From assembly GCA_902631395.1 (NCBI GenBank), contig CACOYM010000002.1, positions 1 to 64,000 of the forward strand: DNA of 64,000 nt, given 5' to 3'. This stretch comes from Halieaceae bacterium. Its GTDB lineage: Bacteria > Pseudomonadota > Gammaproteobacteria > Pseudomonadales > Halieaceae. The notes under the pieces were generated by a model that was given only the letters and a program-made list of their open reading frames with translations, made no database searches and was not told the origin of the DNA. The translations under genes and the position numbers were made by a program. Positions 25,995-35,336 of this stretch are shown here, in pieces; within the stretch, counting starts at the first letter, position 1, and every line of letters starts with the position of its first letter.

Positions 25995-26468
25995 ATGAAC
26001 GCGAATGTCACGATTAGACGCGCGCACCCGGCTGATTTGCCCAGTTTGGCGACGCTATTTGATCTTTACAGACAGTTCTATGAATGTCCCACAGATTTGG
26101 ACGCTGCAAAGAATTGGCTTCAACACAACATGGAGGCCCAGCGCTCCGTTGTTTTTACCGCCGATACTGGCTCAAAGCTGGTGGGCTTTACTCAGCTCTA
26201 TCCAGCACTGTGCTCTGTGGATCTTGTCGAGTACTACGTGCTCTATGACCTCTTCGTGCTCGAAAGTGCGCGTCGACAGGGTGTTGCAAGAGCGCTGATG
26301 AACGCGGCCAGCCATTGGGCGCGAGAGCAAGGCGCTGCGCGGCTGGATTTGGAGACCGCTCGAGACAATACGGCAGGGCAAGCACTCTACCGGAGCTTAG
26401 GCTACACGCTCGATGAAGTCTTTCTGAAATTCAGTCTGGACCTTACCGCACCGACCGCCGTAACCTGA
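25995..26468 (+). CDS. GNAT family N-acetyltransferase
   Basis: A 157-residue cytoplasmic acetyltransferase. It starts VTIRRAHPADLPSLATLF, and the acetyl-CoA-binding motif A is visible as VLESARRQGVARALMNAA (about residues 88-105), followed by LDLETARDNTAGQALYRSLGY. One domain only. The acceptor amine is unknown, and the gene has no functional neighbours on its strand. Confidence 0.88.
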   Translation: MNANVTIRRAHPADLPSLATLFDLYRQFYECPTDLDAAKNWLQHNMEAQRSVVFTADTGSKLVGFTQLYPALCSVDLVEYYVLYDLFVLESARRQGVARALMNAASHWAREQGAARLDLETARDNTAGQALYRSLGYTLDEVFLKFSLDLTAPTAVT

Positions 26469-26524
26469 GCGATCATCAGGCGTATCTTGGGGCAGGCGCG
26501 GCGATGTGGATCACTCTGCGAAGG

Positions 26525-27730
26525 CTAACCAGTTGGCACCTCGTTGAAAGGGATGCCTTTATCCAAACGCGGCTCCTGCGGCAAGCCCAACACACGCTCT
26601 GCTATGATATTCGCCATGATCTCATCGGTGCCGCCGGCAATACGGAGCCCCGGCGCACCCATATAGGCGCGCTGAATAATGCCTGCCTTGGTAGCCACTG
26701 CTTCATCAGCGATTGAGCCACTTTCACCGAGAAGATCCATTAGATAAGAGGCCATAGCCTGCATCTTTGGTGCACCAACCAGCTTACCAATCGAGTTTTC
26801 AGGACCGGGGAGCGCGCCACGTGAAAGCGCAGTGAGTGACCGGTAGCCCGCATACTTCAGCCCGGACTCCTGCACATACCAGTTGGCTATCCTTGCACGC
26901 ACTGCAGAATCCTCAATCGCAGGTCGGCCATCTATCTCTACCTCCTGAGCCACAGACATTGCTAGGAAAGCATCCAGCTGACCGAACTCGCCGCCAATCG
27001 CAGCGCGCTCGTTCATTAGCGTCGTCAAGGAAACCTGCCAGCCTTGCCCCACCTCTCCCAATCGCTGGCTGTCGGCCACTCTCACGTTGGTGAAATACAC
27101 CTCATTAAAGTCGGATTCGCCCGTGAGCTGTTTTATCGGCTTGATCTCAACACCGGGCGCCTTCATGTCTACGTAAAAATAGCTCAGTCCCTTGTGCTTC
27201 GGTACGGTTGGATCAGTCCGTACGACGATCACGCCGAAGTCAGAAAAATGCGCGCCCGAGGTCCAGATTTTCTGTCCATTGATTACCCAACCGTCGCCGT
27301 CACGTTCGGCACGGGTTCGGAGCGCCGCCAGGTCCGAACCACCCGCGGGCTCCGAAAAAAGCTGACACCAGACCTCATCGCCGCTAGCAAGCGGAGGCAG
27401 AAAACGCGCTTTATCCTCATCGCTCGCCCAAGCCATTAAAGTGGGCGCAATCATGCCTTGACCGATCAGGAAAAACGCCGCAGGTAACTCATACTTTGAC
27501 TCCTCCTGGCGCCAAATCACTTCCTCAATGGGTGACGCGCCGCGGCCGCCGAACTCCGGCGCCCAACCTATGCAGGCCCAGCCCGCGTCGTACTTTCGCT
27601 TCTGCCACAACTTTGCCTGCTCCAGCGGCGGGAGTGCACGGAAGGCTTCATCCATAGGGGCATTTTCTGCAAGCCAGATCGAGGCTTCTTTTCGGAAGCA
27701 GGCCTGTTCGGGAGTATCGTTAAAGTCCAT
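26525..27730 (-). CDS. acyl-CoA dehydrogenase, alpha-type subunit of a probable heteromer
   Basis: About 401 residues starting at ATG 27730 (MDFNDTPEQ); the start overlaps the upstream dehydrogenase stop by 11 bp (ATGGACTTTAA). FAD motifs CQLFSEPAGGSDLAALRT and GQKIWTSGAHFSDFG are clear. At the usual catalytic Glu position the C-terminal loop reads IAGGTDEIMAN, with Gly instead of Glu, whereas MNERAAIG may supply a Glu on another helix as in isovaleryl-CoA-type enzymes. This pattern and the overlapping partner resemble the alpha2beta2 dehydrogenases of steroid side-chain catabolism. Substrate unknown. Confidence 0.88.
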   Translation of the reverse strand: MDFNDTPEQACFRKEASIWLAENAPMDEAFRALPPLEQAKLWQKRKYDAGWACIGWAPEFGGRGASPIEEVIWRQEESKYELPAAFFLIGQGMIAPTLMAWASDEDKARFLPPLASGDEVWCQLFSEPAGGSDLAALRTRAERDGDGWVINGQKIWTSGAHFSDFGVIVVRTDPTVPKHKGLSYFYVDMKAPGVEIKPIKQLTGESDFNEVYFTNVRVADSQRLGEVGQGWQVSLTTLMNERAAIGGEFGQLDAFLAMSVAQEVEIDGRPAIEDSAVRARIANWYVQESGLKYAGYRSLTALSRGALPGPENSIGKLVGAPKMQAMASYLMDLLGESGSIADEAVATKAGIIQRAYMGAPGLRIAGGTDEIMANIIAERVLGLPQEPRLDKGIPFNEVPTG

Positions 27731-28856
27731 GCGGTTCCCCTGCTGCCGCAACCGACTGGTCGGCCAGCGCCGATACCAACCGATCCTGCCATACCGCTTC
27801 GCTGCCAATCGCAAGGCTCAGTAACTTTGCGCGACGGTAATAAAAATGACAGTCGAATTCCCATGTGAAGCCCATTCCGCCATGGGTCTGGATGTTTTCT
27901 TCTGCCGCGAACGTGGACGCCTGAATCGCCGCCACCCTTGCAGTCGCCGCAGCGAGCGGCAGCTCATCACTGCTCTCGGCCAGCGCCCACACACCGTAAT
28001 AGGCGTTACTCCGTGCTAGCGTGTTCTTAACGTAAACACTGGCCAGCTTGTGCTTGATAGCTTGATAGGAACCAATTGCGCGTCCAAACGCGAAGCGATG
28101 CAGCGCGTAATCTCGAGCCTGAGTCAGAGCAGATTCGGCCACACCAAGTTGCTCCCAGGCAAACAGTACTGCCGCGCCATCTAGCAGCCGCAGCCACTCA
28201 TCTTCTTGCAGAGCGCGATCTCCCAAAACCTGAGCTTCCGCGCCATTGAGGGCCATCGCACTGTGGCCGCGGCTATTGTCGAGCGTCAGCACTGGCTCAA
28301 TAGAAACCCCCTTTTGCGCCATCGGCACAAGACAAGCTTCGAGTCCGGCTTCAGATCGCGCCAAAACAATCGCCACATTAGCAATAACTGCGTCAGCGAC
28401 CGGCACTTTGTTGCCCGTCAGCGACGAACCATCGCGGCGCGTCTCAAGCTGCTCAAGCGCTAATCTTCCGGCCCGTTCGGCCATCGCGACCGTGGCAATA
28501 CACTCACCGCTGGCAAGCTTCGGTAACCACGTAGATTTCTGGCTCTCTGTTCCAAAGCGCTGTATAGCCTCGCTCGCTAAATACACCGAACTGCTGAAAG
28601 GCAAAGGCGCAGCGCTGCGCCCCATTTCCTCAGCAATGATAGCGAGCTCGTAGTAGGAAAGCCCCAAACCACCATAGGCCTCGGGGATCACTGTAGCGGT
28701 CCAGCCCATTTCAGCGACTTTTTGCCAGAGTTTGGCATCCCAATCTTGACTGCCGTCGAGCACAGCGCGAACCACCGACGTGGGGCAGTGCTCAGTAAGA
28801 AAACCGCGTGCCTGCTCGCGCAGCAGTTGCTGCTCGTCAGAAAACTCAAAATTCAT
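27720..28856 (-). CDS. acyl-CoA dehydrogenase-like partner subunit
   Basis: A 378-residue acyl-CoA dehydrogenase fold protein. The N-terminus MNFEFSDEQQLLREQARGFL and the C-terminal THGGMGFTWEFDCHFYYRRAK are typical of the beta-type partner in heteromeric enzymes (FadE27/FadE29-like). It lacks an EGT-type catalytic loop. Its stop overlaps the start of the 26525-27730 gene, so the two are translationally coupled and likely assemble together. A bulky or branched acyl-CoA substrate is plausible from known relatives but not shown here. First gene of the pair. Confidence 0.87.
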   Translation of the reverse strand: MNFEFSDEQQLLREQARGFLTEHCPTSVVRAVLDGSQDWDAKLWQKVAEMGWTATVIPEAYGGLGLSYYELAIIAEEMGRSAAPLPFSSSVYLASEAIQRFGTESQKSTWLPKLASGECIATVAMAERAGRLALEQLETRRDGSSLTGNKVPVADAVIANVAIVLARSEAGLEACLVPMAQKGVSIEPVLTLDNSRGHSAMALNGAEAQVLGDRALQEDEWLRLLDGAAVLFAWEQLGVAESALTQARDYALHRFAFGRAIGSYQAIKHKLASVYVKNTLARSNAYYGVWALAESSDELPLAAATARVAAIQASTFAAEENIQTHGGMGFTWEFDCHFYYRRAKLLSLAIGSEAVWQDRLVSALADQSVAAAGEPHGL

Positions 28857-28909
28857 TTTGATCGCTCGATCAATGACGCCAACTTAGGGTAGCAAAAATA
28901 CTCAAGCAC

Positions 28910-29674
28910 TCATGCCGCGGCCAGTAACTCAGGCGCCTGTTCACGAAGGCGCCAATAACTCTCAGGAGGTTCGAAGCCGAGCTCTTTTCTCACTTGCTCG
29001 AGGGGCTCAGCTAACCGCTGCTCCCACTCAATTTCCGCCATCCACTGCGCACGCTGAGCGATGTGAGCGCCCTCGTTGATCAGGTCGCGTACGTCAAATT
29101 GCGGGACCTCACGGAGATACTTCCACTTCGCCATCCAAATAATGAAGCGGATGCCTCGGTTCGGTGTCTGAGTGGTCATAAAAGACAGCAAAGAGAGCTC
29201 CCCGATCGGATCCCTGCCGTAACCCGTCATCACATGCTGCAAATCGTGGATATCTCGCAGCCGGTCTGCCAACCAAGCCTCATCGGCAGACAGTCCCTTA
29301 TAGAGCTCCTCGCGAGAGGCTGTCTCACTGGACGCAATTAGCCCGTCAGCTGATAACTCTTCGGCGTGAACGAAATCGTAATACGCGCGGCCGACACTGC
29401 CAGCTGGCAAACCCAATAGGGCCTCCCGGTCATTTAGCGCCGATACGATATTAGGTTTCTTTTTCAGCAAAGCCCGTCCCCGACCACTGGTTCGGAGGCG
29501 CCTCAGGGCAGCTCCAAGGCTATCACCCTTCAACGCCTCGATGATGTGAAATACCTGCGTGGTGTCATCAGGGTTTCTCAAGAGCTCGCGCATCGCTCTC
29601 CACGCAGCAAACGGCTTAATTTGATTTCTAATCCAGCTTTTTTTGAGGCTTTTCAGTCGACGTGCGATACTCAT
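28910..29674 (-). CDS. coq4: Coq4 family protein
   Basis: A 254-residue homologue of the ubiquinone biosynthesis protein COQ4. The metal-binding signature HDLQHVMTGYGRDPIGE fits HDxxHx11E exactly (His143, Asp144, His147, Glu159). Eukaryotic COQ4 is needed for the C1 step (decarboxylation and hydroxylation) of the quinone ring; bacterial homologues may do the same. It lies apart from other ubi genes here, 53 bp past the dehydrogenase start on the same strand. The role in this organism is inferred from family only. Confidence 0.88.
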   Translation of the reverse strand: MSIARRLKSLKKSWIRNQIKPFAAWRAMRELLRNPDDTTQVFHIIEALKGDSLGAALRRLRTSGRGRALLKKKPNIVSALNDREALLGLPAGSVGRAYYDFVHAEELSADGLIASSETASREELYKGLSADEAWLADRLRDIHDLQHVMTGYGRDPIGELSLLSFMTTQTPNRGIRFIIWMAKWKYLREVPQFDVRDLINEGAHIAQRAQWMAEIEWEQRLAEPLEQVRKELGFEPPESYWRLREQAPELLAAA

Positions 29675-29771
29675 AATTGTTTCCTGAATCAGACTTTTCT
29701 AGTCAAACTTAGCCGCCTCACGGATCGCTATCACTGCGTTGTCACGATATCGCGTGAGGAGTGCAACCCCA

Positions 29772-31124
29772 TCAAGCCACTATAACAAACAGGACAGCAG
29801 ACACCGCGGCAGCTAATAACGCATAGGGCAACTGCGTCACCGCATGCTGGTGAGTTGTGCACCCTGCGCCCTGCGCAGACAGCACCGTCGAATCCGAGTA
29901 AAAGCAGGCTTGAGAACCAAAAGCGCTAGCTGAAAACAGAGCGCCCATCACAAGAGGAATACTCACACCGAATGTCTGGGCGAGCGGGAATGCGATCGGC
30001 ATGACAATCGCGATCACTCCCCAGTTTGAGCCGGTGGTAAACGACAGTGTCGATACCGTTACGAACACCACAACAGGCAACAGACCTGCGGTCATGAACG
30101 GCGAGACTGCGTCGATGACGTAGGGCGTTAAGCCTAAACGGTCATTGGCCTCGACAAACACAAAGAGTGTAAGCAACATTGCCAATACGGGCACCATCGA
30201 CTTAATACCTTCAATGCAGGTGTCGAAGACCTCAAGGATTGGCATCACATGCCACAGCCCATAATACGCAAAAGTAAACAGAATAGCCGCGATCACGCCA
30301 CGGAGCAGATCGATGCTGGGAATAGTCGAAAACAGCACCATCGCCATCATCGGAAGGAAAAAAACGCTCACACCGCCGCGCGCGTCCTCTTCGACCGCCA
30401 GCGCCTGCTCCTCCGAGACACCGAGATCGCAGGTGCGCTCTGCCCGCTCCTCGGCACGACGCATGGCACCGACCAGCGGAATGACGCCGATCGCCACGAG
30501 CGGAACAATTAGTAAAGCCACCATGGGATAAAACAGATAGGGAACGGTTTCAATAAAAACTGCGATGCCCTGACCCTCCGCTGCCACGTCGTTTTGCTCA
30601 AGCAAGCTCGCAAAGTACACCCCCCAGCTGGATAACGGGACGAGCAAACACAGCGGTGCCGCCGTCGAGTCGACCACATACGCCAGCATCGCTCGGGATG
30701 TCCTGAACCGATCCGTGACGGCCTTCATAGTGGCGCCTACCGTGAGCGAGTTCAGGTAATCATCGAGAAAGATCAGCAAACCTAAGCTCCAGGTCGCCAA
30801 AAGGCCGCCCCGCTTGGTCTTGATACGGCTGATGAGCGCTCTGCCAAGGGCGTGTGATCCTCCACCTTTTACCAGCAGAGCAATGAACCCACCATAAAGT
30901 CCACAGACCAACATCACCCAGGCGACATCTTTGCTCATCAGAGTCGCCAATGTAGCCTTGGCCATTGCATCGAGAAAACCAAGCCCCTCCATGATCAAAA
31001 AGGCAACGAGTGCGCCGGCTAATACTGACTCCAGCGTGCGACGACTCCATAGCGCCAGGCCCAGCACTAAAATCGTGGGCAATAGTGTGATGAAGCCTTG
31101 ATCCATTGTGAATAAGTCCGTCAT
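29772..31124 (-). CDS. NhaC-type Na+/H+ antiporter family transporter
   Basis: A 450-residue inner-membrane protein with about ten or more hydrophobic segments. The conserved stretch IFLDDYLNSLTVGATMKAV (about residue 138) followed by VVDSTAAPLCLLVPLSSWG matches the NhaC superfamily. Members exchange protons with Na+ or amino acids/organic acids (for example malate/lactate antiport), so the substrate is uncertain. It is divergent from the HAD-PlsC gene across 213 bp. Confidence 0.85.
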   Translation of the reverse strand: MTDLFTMDQGFITLLPTILVLGLALWSRRTLESVLAGALVAFLIMEGLGFLDAMAKATLATLMSKDVAWVMLVCGLYGGFIALLVKGGGSHALGRALISRIKTKRGGLLATWSLGLLIFLDDYLNSLTVGATMKAVTDRFRTSRAMLAYVVDSTAAPLCLLVPLSSWGVYFASLLEQNDVAAEGQGIAVFIETVPYLFYPMVALLIVPLVAIGVIPLVGAMRRAEERAERTCDLGVSEEQALAVEEDARGGVSVFFLPMMAMVLFSTIPSIDLLRGVIAAILFTFAYYGLWHVMPILEVFDTCIEGIKSMVPVLAMLLTLFVFVEANDRLGLTPYVIDAVSPFMTAGLLPVVVFVTVSTLSFTTGSNWGVIAIVMPIAFPLAQTFGVSIPLVMGALFSASAFGSQACFYSDSTVLSAQGAGCTTHQHAVTQLPYALLAAAVSAVLFVIVA

Positions 31125-31337
31125 ACAGAGCTCGCCACACTCTCCGTGAGACGAGCATGCGATCGACTGATAGCGGCAGTCAATCGTAGGAGCACACCGG
31201 TAATAACAAACCGAACCAACCCGCTCAAGTGGATTCCTTTGTCCGGATAAATGTAGGGTTTTTCACTTGGAGCGGTTACTAGCAGCCGTGTAAGGTGCTA
31301 GAACTTATCCATCAGAATACGCGAAGTAAAAGCTCCC

Positions 31338-32981
31338 GTGTCACTGCAAACGCTGATAGAGAACGTTGCTGCCGCAAAGCCAGGCCCTAAGACCTGCGCC
31401 GTATTTGATTTTGACGGGACCATTATCTCGGGCTACTCCGCCACAGCATTCCTGAAAGACCAAATCGCGAGAGGAGAAATTGCCCCTGCTGATTTGATCC
31501 AGTTAACTCAGGCTGCCACCCGCTTTGGCATTGGATCGTTGGGTTTTTCTGCGCTAATGGCAGTTCACGCACAATATTTGGCGGGCCGCTCCGAGACAGA
31601 CTACATCGCCAACAGCGAAAGGTTATTCCGGCGAGCGATCGCGAAGCTTATCTATCCAGAGGCGCGGCAATTAATCGAGGCTCACCGAGCAGCAGGGCAC
31701 AGTGTTGCCATCATCAGCTCGGCCACTCCGTATCAAGTGATGCCCGCTGCGCGAGATCTGGGGATTCAGGATGTCTACGCCTCCGACCTCGAGGTCGTCG
31801 ACGGGCAATTTACCGGTGGCGTTGTCACTCCGACCTGCTTTGGTCAGGGCAAAGTAGACGCGGCGGAACGCTTTACTGAAAAACAGAGCAGTGATCTCGA
31901 ACGATGCTTTTTCTACAGCGACAGCACCGACGATATCCAGCTGCTAGAGGCTGTTGGCCGGCCGGTGGTGCTCAACGGCAGCCGCGAGTTAAAAGCGCTC
32001 GCCCGCAAGTCAGGGTGGGCGGCCGCTGACTTTAATAGTCGGGGCCCGGCGTCAGCCGGCGAGGTTTTGCGTTCCGTTGCGGCAACCGGCTCATTGGTGA
32101 GTAGTTTCCTTGTGGGGCTGCCGTTGTTCGTGTTGAGCCGGTCACGCCGCGACTCGGTGAACTTTTCTATTTCGCTTTTTGCTGAGACCGCTAGCGCACT
32201 GATCGGTTTAGACCTTGACGTGCAAGGCAGGAAGCATCTGTGGAAAAAGCGCCCCGCCATTTTCATGTTCAATCATCAAAGTAATGCCGACATGCTCATC
32301 ATGGCCAACCTAGTCCGGCGCGATATAGTCGGTGTGGGTAAGCGCGAGCTCAAGAACCTGCCGGTTATTGGTCCGTTGATGGGTGCGGCCGGCGTGGTGT
32401 TTATCGACCGGAGTGACCGCCACGCTGCAATAGAGACCATGAAGCCGCTGGTCGAAGCCATGCACAGCGAAAGGAAAAGTCTGGTGATCGCGCCCGAGGG
32501 AACGCGCGCACCGACCCGAAAATTGGGGGCCTTCAAGAAGGGCGGATTCCACGTTGCCATCCAGTCAGGCGTGCCGATTGTGCCAGTGGTCATCCATAAC
32601 TCCAGTGATATCTCACCCAAGGGAGATAAAATTTTTCGCAGCGGTACCGTAAAAGTGAATATCCTGCCCGCCCTCGACACCAGCGACTGGTCGGTCAACA
32701 CCATCGATGCGCATGTCACTGCTGTCCGCAACCTATTCGCCAAAACACTTGGTCAGCCAGAGCTGTCGATAGAGGAGACCGCCGCATTGCGGCGCGAAAC
32801 CCCTGAGGACCTGAGACCGGAAGTGCGGGGTCAACGAAAGTCACAGTCACTGAAGACAGCTCTGCAACAAAGATCCCAAAAGAAGCGCTCCGGTGGTACC
32901 CAGGGTGAGCGACTCATGGAGGCACTAGCACAAGGATTTGGGCAGGAAGACGATCTCGAGACATCTACTACAAGGCATTAA
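31338..32981 (+). CDS. HAD-IB phosphatase fused to 1-acylglycerol-3-phosphate acyltransferase (PlsC)
   Basis: A 547-residue two-domain protein. The N-terminal 220 residues are a HAD subfamily IB hydrolase (motif I FDFDGTI near residue 23, motif IV with SDSTDDIQLL near 195). The C-terminal half is a PlsC-type acyltransferase with NHQSNAD (HX4D, about 312), FIDRSDR and IAPEGTRAPTRK. It should acylate lysophosphatidic acid to phosphatidic acid at the inner membrane; the phosphatase might act on the same or another phospho-lipid. The start is GTG 31338. The stop is immediately followed by the PlsB start, and GpsA follows. Confidence 0.88.
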   Translation: MSLQTLIENVAAAKPGPKTCAVFDFDGTIISGYSATAFLKDQIARGEIAPADLIQLTQAATRFGIGSLGFSALMAVHAQYLAGRSETDYIANSERLFRRAIAKLIYPEARQLIEAHRAAGHSVAIISSATPYQVMPAARDLGIQDVYASDLEVVDGQFTGGVVTPTCFGQGKVDAAERFTEKQSSDLERCFFYSDSTDDIQLLEAVGRPVVLNGSRELKALARKSGWAAADFNSRGPASAGEVLRSVAATGSLVSSFLVGLPLFVLSRSRRDSVNFSISLFAETASALIGLDLDVQGRKHLWKKRPAIFMFNHQSNADMLIMANLVRRDIVGVGKRELKNLPVIGPLMGAAGVVFIDRSDRHAAIETMKPLVEAMHSERKSLVIAPEGTRAPTRKLGAFKKGGFHVAIQSGVPIVPVVIHNSSDISPKGDKIFRSGTVKVNILPALDTSDWSVNTIDAHVTAVRNLFAKTLGQPELSIEETAALRRETPEDLRPEVRGQRKSQSLKTALQQRSQKKRSGGTQGERLMEALAQGFGQEDDLETSTTRH

Positions 32982-35336
32982 GTGCGCGCGCCAACCGCAT
33001 TGAATAGCCGAATGGCCGAGACACCTTGGCCGAAGCACGCCGAACATACGATTTTTTTGCTCGACGCCGATCGCGCTTTCGAGAGGCAGATGCTGACCGA
33101 GTGGATCAGTCGTCATACCGTCGAAGACCCTCCAATGCTTGTTTGTATTGCCCTACGGGATGACCGCAAAATGCTTGCGGTAGACGAACTGGCGAGCGCT
33201 TTGAAGCAACAGTCCGACGCGTCGATTGCGCCAATAAGGTTGTCATGGTTGCACAGCGATCTCACCAAAAAAAAAGGCCCGAGGCTAATCGATATGCTGC
33301 GCGGGGGAGAAAGCCGACCATCGCATTTCCGTGCCATGCGCGTAGCCCAGCGACACCCTGAACAAGTTCACTTTACTGCTGGGGAACCCGGCACCACTGC
33401 AGCACTGGCAGAACGCTTCACCACAAAAACCGGACTTGTCGCGAAAGACAATCTCCATGATTTCGCGGTCTTCATCGCCAGGCAGGCGGCGGTCGTGCTT
33501 GATATTGCAGAACGCCAATTGACTGGTGGTCGCTATAAAGTTCCGCGCTACGTCCATCAGAGCATTCGCAATAACCGGGACTTCAAGTCGAGCTTGGCAA
33601 ATATTGCACAGGAGACGGAACAAACGGTAAAAGCCGTTAGAGCTGAGGCGAGCAATTACCTCCGTGAGATGATCTCGATCCCCACCAGCTTCTGGCTCGA
33701 TGTGTGGGCCAAACTCTGCGAGGTCTTCCTCGGGCTTGGGTACGACAAAGATCTACAATACGATGCCACAGACGTGGAGCGTATCCGGGACATCGTACGC
33801 CGGTATCCCTCAGCGCTGCTGTGGACACACAAAACCTACGTCGACGGATTTGTGGTGCCAAAAATATTGTTCGATAACAACTTTCCTTTGCCGCATTTTT
33901 TTGGCGGCGCAAATCTGGACATCCCTGTACTAAGCTTTTTCCTGCGGCGCGCGGGTGGCATTTTTATCCGGCGAAGTTTTCAGGATAATGAGGTCTACAA
34001 ACTCAGCCTAAAGCAGTACATCGGGTACCTGATGGAGAAGCGGTTCCCCATGACCTGGTCCTTCGAAGGCACCCGCTCACGACTCGGCAAACTGATGCCA
34101 CCAAGGTACGGGCTTCTGAAGTATGTGCTGGAAGGAGCACACTACGCCGGCGCCAGAGACATTCATATCATCCCAGTTACGGTGTCCTATGATCTCGTTC
34201 GCGATGCAGAAGAGTATGCGCGAGAACAAGCTGGCTTGCCTAAAGCGCCAGAGTCCATAGGTTGGATGGTGCGCTACCTGAGAAGCCTCGCACGCCCGAT
34301 GGGACGCATCCATGTTGACTTCGGCGAGCCGGTTCATCTTGCATTGCCGCCCAACCCAAGCGATCAACTCGCTATTTCCAAAATCGCGTTTCAGGTTGCA
34401 GTTGAAGCAAATCGCGTCACGCCCGCTACGTTCCCAGCGGTGGTTTCAACTGTGCTGCTGGGAGCCTTTGCCCGAGCCTTGACTGAACCCGAAATCATTC
34501 GTGAGGTATCCGTCCTGACGCAATGGGCAACATCGCGAGGCATCCGTTTGTCGCCCGACTTCAATCTTGATTACGCGTCCAACATGGCCGGTCTGTTAGA
34601 TAACATGATTAAAGAGGGCATCATTACGCGCTTTGATAGCGGGCCCGAGACCGTTTACGGCATTGCCGAAGGGCAAGCCCCGATTGCCAGCTTCTATCGC
34701 AATACGATTGTCCACTTTTTCTTGGCAAGAGCGGTCGCTGAACTAGCGCTACTCGCCGTCAGTGAACAGCGCGATCACCCTTCACCGTTGTCGCTGTTCT
34801 GGAGTGAGGTGCGGGAGCTACGCGACCTATTCAAGTTCGAGTTTTTCTATCCAGACACAGAAGTGTTTAAGGAGGACATCGACGCAGAGCTGTGCCTTGA
34901 GGCGCATGAATGGCAATCTATCCTGATCGATAGGGCAGATAACGCGCGACTAATCTTGAACCGCATGTCTCCCAAACTGGGTCACGTGACCTTCTCCATA
35001 TTTGCCGAGGCGTACAGCGTTGGGGCCGACCTAATGGCGCGCCATCCCGAGAGCAATATGATTGATGAGGACACTTTTATTGAACGATGCATGAGCTATG
35101 GCAAGCAGGCATACTTGCAACGGCGTGTCAGTAGCGAGGCCTCGATTGGAAAATTGCTCTATGCCAACGCTTGGAAAATGTTGATGAGCCGCGGACTCAT
35201 CGATCACGCCGAGGGTCGCTCGCGTCAAGCAGAAGCGTTGAATCAGCTGATCAGACGGCTTGAGGTCATTCGCGCTATGAACATCGCCGATCGCGGCGCC
35301 AATACATTAAGAGACGTTGCGCGTGGAACGATCTAA
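32982..35336 (+). CDS. plsB: glycerol-3-phosphate acyltransferase, PlsB type
   Basis: A 784-residue acyltransferase close to the length of E. coli PlsB (807). Acyltransferase blocks are visible: WTHKTYVDGF (HX4D, about 283), GGIFIRRSFQDN (about 325) and FEGTRSRLGKL (about 363). It transfers an acyl chain to sn-1 of glycerol 3-phosphate at the inner membrane. GTG 32982 directly abuts the previous stop; an ATG at 33012 is another possible start. GpsA, which makes its substrate, overlaps its end. This gives an operon for phosphatidic acid synthesis. Confidence 0.9.
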   Translation: MRAPTALNSRMAETPWPKHAEHTIFLLDADRAFERQMLTEWISRHTVEDPPMLVCIALRDDRKMLAVDELASALKQQSDASIAPIRLSWLHSDLTKKKGPRLIDMLRGGESRPSHFRAMRVAQRHPEQVHFTAGEPGTTAALAERFTTKTGLVAKDNLHDFAVFIARQAAVVLDIAERQLTGGRYKVPRYVHQSIRNNRDFKSSLANIAQETEQTVKAVRAEASNYLREMISIPTSFWLDVWAKLCEVFLGLGYDKDLQYDATDVERIRDIVRRYPSALLWTHKTYVDGFVVPKILFDNNFPLPHFFGGANLDIPVLSFFLRRAGGIFIRRSFQDNEVYKLSLKQYIGYLMEKRFPMTWSFEGTRSRLGKLMPPRYGLLKYVLEGAHYAGARDIHIIPVTVSYDLVRDAEEYAREQAGLPKAPESIGWMVRYLRSLARPMGRIHVDFGEPVHLALPPNPSDQLAISKIAFQVAVEANRVTPATFPAVVSTVLLGAFARALTEPEIIREVSVLTQWATSRGIRLSPDFNLDYASNMAGLLDNMIKEGIITRFDSGPETVYGIAEGQAPIASFYRNTIVHFFLARAVAELALLAVSEQRDHPSPLSLFWSEVRELRDLFKFEFFYPDTEVFKEDIDAELCLEAHEWQSILIDRADNARLILNRMSPKLGHVTFSIFAEAYSVGADLMARHPESNMIDEDTFIERCMSYGKQAYLQRRVSSEASIGKLLYANAWKMLMSRGLIDHAEGRSRQAEALNQLIRRLEVIRAMNIADRGANTLRDVARGTI

